Source: Haloarcula rara
GTDB lineage: Archaea; Halobacteriota; Halobacteria; Halobacteriales; Haloarculaceae
Direction of reading: 5' to 3'
Length of the DNA: 64,000 nt
NCBI RefSeq assembly: GCF_029338235.1
Contig: NZ_CP119785.1
Span: forward strand, 2,480,001-2,544,000
Shown: piece after piece, positions 8,748 through 15,382 of the stretch
How positions within the stretch are numbered: position 1 is the stretch's first letter
Layout: each line of letters opens with the position of its first letter
The notes under the pieces: model-generated
The model's database searches: none
The model's input: only the letters and a program-made list of their open reading frames with translations
What the model was told of the DNA's origin: nothing
Position numbers and translations under genes: made by a program

Positions 8748-9181
8748 AACTCCGAGAGAACTGCCTCGGGGACCGGGTTCACGTACTCAAAGGACTCGTC
8801 CGCACAGAGTCGCTCGAAATCCCGGTCGGTCGTGACGACCCTGTCGGCCTCTGATTGCCTGGCGAGTGCAATGTAGAAACAGTCGTAGACATCGTGGTTC
8901 TTCTCGGCGCTTATCTCGTAGGCGTCGAGGACTGTCTGCGTGTCGACAGTGGTCGATTCCATCGGATACTGCAGTAGCGAACTTACCGCGTTTCTCGCCT
9001 CGACCGTCTCGAACCCGATGTCTTCGAGTACCCACTGGACCCGAAGCGGTAGATACCCGAACATCAGGAGTGTCCGCTCGCCCTCCAGCGCGGGCACGAG
9101 CTCGCTCGCGACGTACTCGTGGCCCGGATGGTCGTCGACGAGCTGAATCGACAGCGCGTTTATATCAGGTAGTACCCGCAT
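8729..9181 (-). CDS. PIN-domain toxin (VapC-like)
   Basis: 150 residues from ATG 9181. The PIN signature is visible: an N-terminal Asp in LPDINAL (residue 6), the pair VYDCFYIALA, and the C-terminal TTDRDF motif that supplies the last metal-binding Asp residues. VapC toxins are Mg-dependent ribonucleases. The gene begins on the stop codon of the AbrB-type antitoxin gene (1-bp overlap), the classic arrangement of such modules. An upstream extension to 9235 would run into the antitoxin gene and is rejected. Confidence 0.82.
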   Translation of the reverse strand: MRVLPDINALSIQLVDDHPGHEYVASELVPALEGERTLLMFGYLPLRVQWVLEDIGFETVEARNAVSSLLQYPMESTTVDTQTVLDAYEISAEKNHDVYDCFYIALARQSEADRVVTTDRDFERLCADESFEYVNPVPEAVLSEFHSVSP

Positions 9182-9444
9182 CACTGGCCACCGAACGTCG
9201 ACTCGCCGGCGTCGCGGAACGCGTCCTCGCCCCACTCGTCCCTCGATTTTCCGGAGGAAAGTGTCTGTAACTCCGGGAGGTCACGGACGAGTCGGATATC
9301 GGTTCCCTCTCGTACGACGGTAAAGGACGTCCCCGCATCGAGCTGTAGTTCGTCACGTAGTTCCTTGGGAATCGTCAGTCGACCGCGGTCGTTGATTTCG
9401 GCCTCGCCGTACTCCTCGTCTCCCTGGCCGTCGGTCGAACTCAT
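9181..9444 (-). CDS. AbrB/SpoVT-type antitoxin (VapB-like)
   Basis: 87 residues. The swapped-hairpin AbrB DNA-binding core is visible at about residues 13-55: EAEINDRGRLTIPKELRDEL followed by a second half starting LDAGTSFTVV. The C-terminal 30 residues are the likely toxin-neutralising region. The antitoxin precedes the PIN toxin, with overlapping stop and start. Two small palindromes flank the TATA box just upstream, so autoregulation by the antitoxin (or the complex) is the natural inference. Confidence 0.85.
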   Translation of the reverse strand: MSSTDGQGDEEYGEAEINDRGRLTIPKELRDELQLDAGTSFTVVREGTDIRLVRDLPELQTLSSGKSRDEWGEDAFRDAGESTFGGQ

Positions 9445-9450
9445 TTAATC

Positions 9451-9494
9451 ATCACTGTGTGATCTGTGTGGACAAATCACCATAAATTCTGGTG
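9451..9494 (-). promoter_or_regulatory. Promoter with two candidate operators for the AbrB/PIN module
   Basis: Read on the minus strand, a TATA-like AATTTATGG (9480-9488) lies inside a perfect short palindrome, CACCA/TGGTG arms at 9478-9482 and 9490-9494. A second palindrome, ATCAC-TGT-GTGAT (9451-9463), covers the expected transcription start region. Two symmetric sites around the core promoter fit autorepression by the antitoxin. Binding is inferred. Confidence 0.5.
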
Positions 9495-9540
9495 ACTACT
9501 ATGGTCGTGTTCGTCTTCGGTGCTGTATCTGAGGGCCCGC

Positions 9541-9745
9541 TTCCGGTCTGTGGACTCTTCGGGTCCACTCAATGCTGTGCGACTCCCTTCGGTCGTCTGT
9601 CGTCTTTCGCGAAATCGGAGGTTTCGCGCAGTTCCAGATGACGCTACGCGCCATCTGTCTTTCGTCGAGCCGGGGGCTCGACTCAGTCCCGAAAGACGCT
9701 CCGCGTCTTTCGTCCTTCGCGAACGCCGAGCGTTCGCTCAGTCCC
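9541..9745 (-). repeat. Stop-codon-anchored tandem hairpin array downstream of the helicase gene
   Basis: On the minus strand a GGGACTGAG-like seed recurs about every 55-59 bp (plus-strand CTCAGTCCC at 9737 and 9682, CGCAGTTCC at 9627, CTCAATGCT at 9568). The first copy contains the helicase stop codon. Between seeds are perfect hairpins such as GCGAACG/CGTTCGC, AAAGACGC/GCGTCTTT, GTCGAGCC/GGCTCGAC, CAGATGGCG-type and CGCGAAA/TTTCGCG. Stem sequences differ between units but stay complementary. There is no coding potential of haloarchaeal character. Confidence 0.7.
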
Positions 9746-12575
9746 AGAAAGATTGCGTTCGCGCGTACTCGCGTTCCTGCCGGAGAATGTCCCGGTAGAA
9801 CTCGTCTTCGTCCTCGCGTAAGCGATTGATGATACGGGCGGCGTTGTGCGGGCCGACGCCGCGGGCCGCCAGGGCGACGACGGCCTGCTTGCCGTGAGTC
9901 TGGACGAGCGACCCCGAGCGGTAGGCCCGCTCGGTCATCTTTTCCTGTTCTTCGTCCTTGTCGTCGGCCCGTACCGCCGTGACTACCTCGTCGGCCCAGG
10001 GGTTCAGGGCGGCCACCCTGGTCGAGCCACACTGGGGACACTCGGGCTGGTCGCGCACCCGGCCGACCTGCTGGCGCCGGTCCCACTCCTTGCAGTGCAG
10101 ACACAGCAGGATGACGCGGTCGCTCTGGATGCGTTCTTTCACGGTCTGGATGACCGAGGCGTCGGCGTTCTCCGGCGAGAGCAGCTCCCGGCCCGAGGAG
10201 CGTCCGCCGGTGCCGATGGGGGTGTGCTCGCTCACCGTCTCCAGGGCGACGGCGCCGGACTGGAGGTCCGCGAGCAGTTCGCTCGTCTCGCTGATAGCGA
10301 GGTCCTCGTGGCGCACCTCGCGCAGGGCCTCCTCGTACATCGGCGTGTCTTCGAGCGCCGCGAGCAGTCGGTCGCGGCCAAACTCCGTCGAGCCGCGGCC
10401 GCGCCACCGTTTCAGCGAGCCGAACTTCGTGGCGACCTGGGCCAGTTTGAACTTCAGGGCGTCGGCGTTCTTCAGGCTCAGCTCGACCAGCGCGGCCAGG
10501 TGGTCGGGGTCCGTCTCCTCGAGTACCTCGAGTACGTCCCCGGCGGTGATACCCCGCGGAACCTCGAGTTCGACGCGGTAGGGGTCGACGTCCATCGCGA
10601 CCGACGACCCCACCCGCTGGCCCAGCAACGCAGACAATACGCGCCCGAGCGTCTCGTTTATCTTGTGGCCCTGGCAGGCGTTGACCACGACTTCGCGGCC
10701 CTGGAACTCCACGAGCATCGTGTTCTCGTCGGGAATCGGGGGCTCGTGGCCGGCCAGTTGCGAGAGGCCGTCCGCGACGGTCTCGGCGTCGGCGTCGTAG
10801 CGACCGGCGACGTGGCTCGCGACCGAGTCGAGGGGCGCGCCGTCCTGGAGTTGCGTCCCGGCGACGCGCCGCAGTTCGCCGACTTCCTGGGCGACGGCCT
10901 TCGGGACCGGAATCTCCGAGCCGGTCCAGGACGGGACTTCGCCGGCGGGGTCCTCGATGGGCGAGACGGTGACGGTCTCCTCTTCCTCGTCGATGGTCGT
11001 GATGTGCCACATCTCCCCGCGCTGGACGAACACCTCGCCGGGCGTCGCGAAGTTGACGACGAACCGCTCGTCCAGGGTCCCGACCTGTTTGCCGGAAGCG
11101 ACGTCCTCGACGTCGTAGGTCGCCTCGTCCGGAATCATCGAGAGGTTCTGATAGAAGTACTGCCAGGTGCCTCGTCGCTTCTCTAGCTGGTCGTGGTCCT
11201 CGTCCAGCCAGACGACGTTGTTGCGGGCGAGCTCGCGGACGACCGATTTGAACTGTGCCTCCTCGAGGTCACGGAACGGGTACGCCCGCGCGAGGATTTC
11301 GTAGGCCCGCTTGGCCCGAATTTCGCCGGCGTCCATCACCAGCCCGGCAATCTGGTTGGCCACGGTGTCGAGGCTGCCGTCGTGGATTCCCGCCGGTTCG
11401 ACCTCCCCGGCGCGGGCCTGTCTGGCGATAGCCAGCGCTTCGAGGGTGTCGTCGGCGTGAGTCGTGACGACGGTCCCCGAGGAGCGCTGGTCGCGTCGGT
11501 GGCCCGCTCGGCCCACTCGCTGGACGAGCCGGGAGACCTGCCGGGGGCTGCCGTACTGGACCACGTGGTCGACCCGTCCCACGTCGATACCGAGTTCCAT
11601 CGAGGAGGTACAGAGTAGCGCGTCGAGCTCGCCGGCCTTGAACTGGTCTTCGACCTCGATGCGGGCTTCCTTGGACAGCGAGCCGTGGTGGACCCCGAGG
11701 TCCGTCCCGAGTTCCTTGAATCGCGAACCCAGTGCCTCCGCTGTCTGGCGAGTGTTGACGAACACCAGCACCGATTCGTGGTCGTCTATCAGGTCGTCGA
11801 TGAACCGGACGTGGCTGGCCGTCTCGGCGTCGGTGACGAGTTCGCTGGAGAGCCGTTCGTCGCGGTCGGTGACCCGCGGGCGGACGACTCGAACGTCGAG
11901 GCGGCTCCCGATATCCACCTCGATTATCGAGCAGGGGCGGCCGCCGGTGAGGAACTGTCCCACGGCGTCGGGGTCCCCCACGGTCGCTGAGAGCCCGATG
12001 CGCTGGAACTTGCCGGCCACTTCCCGCAATCGCTCCAGCCCGACGGTCAGCTGTGCGCCGCGTTTGGCCGCGGCGAGTTCGTGGACCTCGTCGACGACGA
12101 CGTGGTCTACGTCTTCGAGTGCGACCCGCAGCTTCGACCCCGTCAGCATCGCCTGCAGTGTCTCCGGGGTCGTGACCAGGACGTCCGGCGGGTCGTCTGC
12201 CTGCTTGCCGCGCTGGTACTGTGTGGTGTCCCCGTGGCGAACGTCGACCTCGAGGCCGAGTGTCTCGCCCCACCACTCCAGGCGCTCTCGCATATCCCGG
12301 TTCAGTGCCCGTAGCGGCGTGATATACAGCGCACCGACGCCGAAACGGTCGTCGGTCTCGCTGGCGAGGGCATCCAGCACCGGGAGCATCGCCGTCTCTG
12401 TCTTCCCGGTGCCCGTGGGGGCGACGACGAGTGCGTCCCGGCCCTGGGCGAGGGTGGGGATGGCCTTCCGCTGTGGTTCGGTCGGCGTCGAAAAGCCCCG
12501 CTCGGAGAGTGCGCTCCTGACCGCCGGCCCCAGCTCGGTGAAGGCGTCGCGTCCTTGAGTCGCCCCGTCGCTCAT
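9738..12575 (-). CDS. lhr: Lhr-like ATP-dependent DNA helicase
   Basis: 945 residues from ATG 12575 (MSDGATQGRDAF); an upstream extension to 12611 is not preferred. Superfamily 2 motifs are present: Q-motif TEPQRKAIP, Walker A PTGTGKTET (about residue 56), DEVH box (about 155), SAT (motif III), and QRVGRAGHR (motif VI, about 335). The Lhr core winged-helix and beta-sheet region follows, and a C-terminal CxxC/CxxC zinc element (LLCLHCKEW ... CPQCG) lies near residue 855. Lhr family enzymes are 3'-5' DNA helicases linked to repair. The length and C-terminal zinc finger match the archaeal large-helicase group. The stop codon is the first unit of a tandem hairpin array. Confidence 0.9.
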   Translation of the reverse strand: MSDGATQGRDAFTELGPAVRSALSERGFSTPTEPQRKAIPTLAQGRDALVVAPTGTGKTETAMLPVLDALASETDDRFGVGALYITPLRALNRDMRERLEWWGETLGLEVDVRHGDTTQYQRGKQADDPPDVLVTTPETLQAMLTGSKLRVALEDVDHVVVDEVHELAAAKRGAQLTVGLERLREVAGKFQRIGLSATVGDPDAVGQFLTGGRPCSIIEVDIGSRLDVRVVRPRVTDRDERLSSELVTDAETASHVRFIDDLIDDHESVLVFVNTRQTAEALGSRFKELGTDLGVHHGSLSKEARIEVEDQFKAGELDALLCTSSMELGIDVGRVDHVVQYGSPRQVSRLVQRVGRAGHRRDQRSSGTVVTTHADDTLEALAIARQARAGEVEPAGIHDGSLDTVANQIAGLVMDAGEIRAKRAYEILARAYPFRDLEEAQFKSVVRELARNNVVWLDEDHDQLEKRRGTWQYFYQNLSMIPDEATYDVEDVASGKQVGTLDERFVVNFATPGEVFVQRGEMWHITTIDEEEETVTVSPIEDPAGEVPSWTGSEIPVPKAVAQEVGELRRVAGTQLQDGAPLDSVASHVAGRYDADAETVADGLSQLAGHEPPIPDENTMLVEFQGREVVVNACQGHKINETLGRVLSALLGQRVGSSVAMDVDPYRVELEVPRGITAGDVLEVLEETDPDHLAALVELSLKNADALKFKLAQVATKFGSLKRWRGRGSTEFGRDRLLAALEDTPMYEEALREVRHEDLAISETSELLADLQSGAVALETVSEHTPIGTGGRSSGRELLSPENADASVIQTVKERIQSDRVILLCLHCKEWDRRQQVGRVRDQPECPQCGSTRVAALNPWADEVVTAVRADDKDEEQEKMTERAYRSGSLVQTHGKQAVVALAARGVGPHNAARIINRLREDEDEFYRDILRQEREYARTQSFWD

Positions 12576-12660
12576 CGGTACTCCGTAGCTACTACAGGCG
12601 GTTAAGCACATTGCGTCGGGCGGCGACGGAACCGTCAGCCGTCCCGTCCTGGGGCCGCCC

Positions 12661-12831
12661 TTACCGCCACTCGTCTAAGAGAACTGCGCTGTCGGCCTGA
12701 ACCCAGGCGTTGTCGCTTTCAGTGTCGTAGATTATCTCACTGCTATCGGTCTTGAGGTGGCTGTACCGGTCGAAGCTGTCGGCGTCGACCGGTGCCAGGC
12801 CCTCGTCAGTGTCAGTCGGTCTGGTAGGCAT
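12661..12831 (-). CDS. Small acidic haloarchaeal protein (DUF7331-like)
   Basis: 56 residues, too short for most ORF callers: it begins MPTRPTDTDEGLAPVDAD and ends VLLDEWR. It has the pattern of the short haloarchaeal family that contains YxxLxxxxSEIIYDxExxxAWVQAD and is about 50-60 residues long, resembling DUF7331; that name is from memory. ATG at 12831, TAA at 12661. Acidic composition and a perfect haloarchaeal codon pattern support a real gene. Function unknown. Confidence 0.65.
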   Translation of the reverse strand: MPTRPTDTDEGLAPVDADSFDRYSHLKTDSSEIIYDTESDNAWVQADSAVLLDEWR

Positions 12832-13341
12832 AACGTTCCTGTCACCGTACAGTTCGATGCGAGCGTGTATAGCTGCGCGGTAACAGTACCGTTACCGGCC
12901 TGAAGCGTCAGGAAGGACGGTGCTACTATGATGCAGATAACAGCCGTGCGTCCCGGTTCGCCGTGTCGGGACGGGGCGACCGCTTGCTCACCGGTCGCAT
13001 CGACCGGTCCGCTCGTCGTCGCAGTTCTAGTGACTGCGTCGCGCCAGCTGTCTGACCGAGTAGTGACTGTGTCAACAGCGGTGTAATTTCCAGCTGAAAA
13101 CCACGCCGCTGCCCGGACGAAATATCATTTGGTTTAACAGAAGTGGCGTCGCGCTGGCACCGGGCAGGCGGCCGTCGGACCCCGCCCTCGCACACTCGAG
13201 CGGTGTCGCCCGGCGCCTGGCCGGCCCTCAGCTGGCCGCAACGACTGAGGGTGTTTGCCATCGGGTGTCTGACCACCGTGATTTGCCGAGTAAATGGTTC
13301 CTAACCGCCGCCTCGCCCTGTCGACCGCCGACGGAGTTCTC
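12832..13341. other. Intergenic stretch without a recognisable gene
   Basis: Apart from a palindrome CGGTAAC-agtacc-GTTACCG (12878-12897) just upstream of the small acidic gene, possibly regulatory, I see no supported feature. Reading frames here are Arg/Ser-rich and poor in Asp and Glu, unlike genuine genes of this genome. Confidence 0.4.
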
Positions 13342-13425
13342 TCATACTGTTGGCTGTAAGTACGTGGAGATATTCGGCGCCTCGGGGCGCCGAATTCTTC
13401 CGTAATGTTACAGCCGACAGTATCA
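13342..13425. repeat. Nested palindrome element, copy D (84 bp, variant arms)
   Basis: Outer arms TCATACTGTTGGCTGTAA (13342-13359) and, reverse-complemented, TGATACTGTCGGCTGTAA (13408-13425). The inner stem is a perfect 10-bp hairpin, ATTCGGCGCC/GGCGCCGAAT, with loop TCGG (13372-13395). It has the same architecture and ends (TGATAC...TGTAR) as the copies at 275, 38384 and 46997, but the middle of the arms differs. It lies 39 bp before the ATG of the CoA-binding protein gene. Confidence 0.75.
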
Positions 13426-13463
13426 GCCGAAATGATTTTCCTCGGCCGAGGACAACTCTGTGT

Positions 13464-13874
13464 ATGCCTGTCACAGACGAGGCCGAACTCAGTGAGATAC
13501 TCGCTCTGGACCGCGTCGCGGTCGTCGGCTGTTCGACGACGGCCGGCAAGGACGCCCACGAGATACCGAAGTATCTCATAGAGCACGGGTACGACGTCGT
13601 GCCGGTCAACCCCTTCGCCGACGAAATCTTCGACCGCGAGTGTTACGACAGTCTGGCCGACATCCCCGGTGACGTGGATATCGTCGACGTCTTCCGCCCG
13701 AGCGATGAAGTGGCCGATATCGTCGACGCGGCGCTCGCTCGGGACGACGACGCCGTCATCTGGCTTCAACTTGGTATCCACGACGACGAGGCGGTGGCCC
13801 GAGCCGAGGCAGCCGGGCGACGCGTGGTACAGGACCGCTGTATGAAGCCGACCCATCAGGCGTTACTGGGCTGA
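13464..13874 (+). CDS. CoA-binding domain protein (YccU-type)
   Basis: 136 residues from ATG 13464. A Rossmann-like CoA-binding fold is indicated by the VAVVGCSTTAGKDAHEIPKYL start and by VPVNPFADEIFDRECY; DVVDVFRPSD-type and QLGIHDDEAVARAEAAGRRVVQDRCMK segments follow. This matches the stand-alone CoA_binding_2 family, about 140 residues long and widespread in archaea and bacteria, with no firmly known reaction. The reading frame is open back to 13350, but that part overlaps the palindromic repeat and is not used. Confidence 0.88.
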   Translation: MPVTDEAELSEILALDRVAVVGCSTTAGKDAHEIPKYLIEHGYDVVPVNPFADEIFDRECYDSLADIPGDVDIVDVFRPSDEVADIVDAALARDDDAVIWLQLGIHDDEAVARAEAAGRRVVQDRCMKPTHQALLG

Positions 13875-13974
13875 CTTGTAACGGTTCAAGTGAAGGTTTC
13901 TCTCGAGCTGACGGTAATTTTAACACTGTACTAACATATGATTATATGTGGGTGAAGCGCTACCGCAGTTTCGT

Positions 13975-14271
13975 ATGGAAAACAGCAGTTCGCGGGTGGA
14001 CGGGGGGCGGGATGGGGCCGGCCAGACGATTTCCAAGACGTTCGACTGGAGTGAGACGCCGCCCAGTGTCGCCGTCGTTCGACTCCTGAGCGTCGCGACG
14101 AACTCCGACCCGACGGCCGTCGAACCGCTGGCGGAGGCGATCGACCCCGACGCGCTCGACCGACTCCTGCCGTCGATGGACGCGGACTCGCACCTCGAGT
14201 TCACGCATAGCTGTTTTGCGGTTTCGCTGTACGGGGACGGACGGGTCGCAGTCGAGCCCGAGGATTGCTGA
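13975..14271 (+). CDS. HalOD1-type output-domain protein
   Basis: 98 residues from ATG 13975; a GTG at 13948 is possible. The segment from SKTFDWSETPPSVAVVRLLSV through DPTAVEPLAEAIDPDALDRLL to the C-terminal beta hairpin CFAVSLYGDGRVAVEP matches the haloarchaeal output domain HalOD1, often found alone or fused to signalling proteins. Ligand and role are unknown. A second example is at 47920-48168. TATA-like TTTTAAC lies about 55 bp upstream. Confidence 0.75.
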   Translation: MENSSSRVDGGRDGAGQTISKTFDWSETPPSVAVVRLLSVATNSDPTAVEPLAEAIDPDALDRLLPSMDADSHLEFTHSCFAVSLYGDGRVAVEPEDC

Positions 14272-14351
14272 CACCGGTTTATCGCTGGCCCGCGTTCGCC
14301 AGGCGCGTCGAGAGCCCAACTGTTTTGACCGCCTGCGGCGTTCCTGGGAAT

Positions 14352-14585
14352 ATGAACGCAGACGAAGTCGCAGCTATCATCGAGCGCGAGATCCCGGACG
14401 CGACTGCGACGGTGACCACACCGCGTGACCCAGACGACGACAGCCACTACGCGGTCGACGTGGTCTCGCCCGCCTTCGAGGGCCAGTCGCTGGTCGACCA
14501 GCACCAACTCGTCCACGACGCGCTGGGTGAGCATCTCACTCGGGACATCCACGCTATCGAGTTGACCACCAGCACGCCGGAGTGA
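14352..14585 (+). CDS. BolA family protein
   Basis: 77 residues from ATG 14352 (MNADEVAAIIEREIPDATATV). It shows the BolA pattern: N-terminal helix, a beta strand ending HYAVDVVSPAFEGQSLVDQHQLVHDAL, and a C-terminal strand (IHAIELTTSTPE). BolA proteins bind [2Fe-2S] clusters jointly with monothiol glutaredoxins through a conserved His. The glutaredoxin gene follows after 38 bp on the same strand, so the two products very probably form a complex. An upstream extension to 14265 is not haloarchaeal in composition. Confidence 0.9.
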   Translation: MNADEVAAIIEREIPDATATVTTPRDPDDDSHYAVDVVSPAFEGQSLVDQHQLVHDALGEHLTRDIHAIELTTSTPE

Positions 14586-14623
14586 GCGGTACGCATTTCC
14601 CTGCCGCCCCGTAACAGGCAGCT

Positions 14624-14962
14624 ATGAGCTTCGAACCGGAGCAACTCTCCCGCGAGGAGGCCCACGCGAACGTCGAAGAGACCATCGAGAACAACGAGGT
14701 GGCCCTGTTCATGAAAGGGACCGAGATGATGCCCCAGTGTGGCTACTCCCGGAAGGCGCTCGGCCTCATCGGACAGTATCGCGACGACGTCGCGACGGTG
14801 AACGTCCTGATGGCGACGGAGGCCTACCGCGAGAAACTGGCGGAGTACAGCGGCCGCGAGACCGTCCCCCAGACGTTCGTCGACGGGGAGTTCGTCGGCG
14901 GGAGCGACATTCTGGAACAGCTCGACGACAACGGCGACCTGGCCGAGACGCTGAACGCGTAA
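14624..14962 (+). CDS. Monothiol glutaredoxin (Grx4 family)
   Basis: 112 residues. The thioredoxin-fold glutaredoxin has its active site CGYS at residues 39-42, preceded by the glutathione-contact Lys in FMKGTEMMPQ. The cis-Pro region is TVPQTFVDGEFVGGSDIL. Most family members carry CGFS, so Tyr for Phe is a mild variation. It works with BolA in holding and delivering [2Fe-2S] clusters, and the upstream BolA gene supports this. Haloarchaea rely on gamma-glutamylcysteine rather than glutathione, so the thiol cofactor is uncertain. Confidence 0.92.
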   Translation: MSFEPEQLSREEAHANVEETIENNEVALFMKGTEMMPQCGYSRKALGLIGQYRDDVATVNVLMATEAYREKLAEYSGRETVPQTFVDGEFVGGSDILEQLDDNGDLAETLNA

Positions 14963-15017
14963 AAACGGGGTCGGGCCGGGCTACTGGCGTCGCGTCGAAA
15001 TATAGAACGGTTTCTGG

Positions 15018-15191
15018 CTAGTCGTCGTCTTTCATCTCGCCGAGTTTGTCGACGAGGTCGCTGGTCGACCCTTCGACTTCGAAGGAGACGTCCCCGTCGT
15101 GTTCGTTCTCGTGGACAGCGACGCCGTCGCTGTCGTCAGTGTCCACATCTTGGTCCTTCTGCTCGGACTCGTCGTAGCTACCAAAACCCAT
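15018..15191 (-). CDS. Small haloarchaeal protein MGFGSYDESEQ type (DUF5786-like)
   Basis: 57 residues, starting MGFGSYDESEQKDQDVD and ending LVDKLGEMKDDD. The invariant-looking MGFGSYDESEQ start and the C-terminal helix are features of a very widespread haloarchaeal small-protein family, DUF5786 as I recall it. Strongly acidic, with no membrane segment. ATG at 15191 and TAG at 15018. Function unknown. Confidence 0.75.
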   Translation of the reverse strand: MGFGSYDESEQKDQDVDTDDSDGVAVHENEHDGDVSFEVEGSTSDLVDKLGEMKDDD

Positions 15192-15382
15192 GTTGGATAA
15201 CTGTGGCGACGAGTACTAAAAACGGTCGGTAGGGCCGGCTCTCGGCCCGTGGTAGCGAGTCCCAGTCCGATTTCCCGGGAGGGGAAGTTTCTTATCTGTG
15301 GTTGTCTTTCGGTATGACAACGACATTCGATAGCCGTTCGTTTTCGGACGGCCGACTCTCCAATCGTCGCTTTCCCCCATTC

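Noticed and set aside
12926..13276. 116-codon minus-strand frame in the gap before the CoA-binding gene
   Set aside because: Composition is basic and Ser/Arg-rich with few acidic residues, contrary to haloarchaeal proteins, and no motif is visible.
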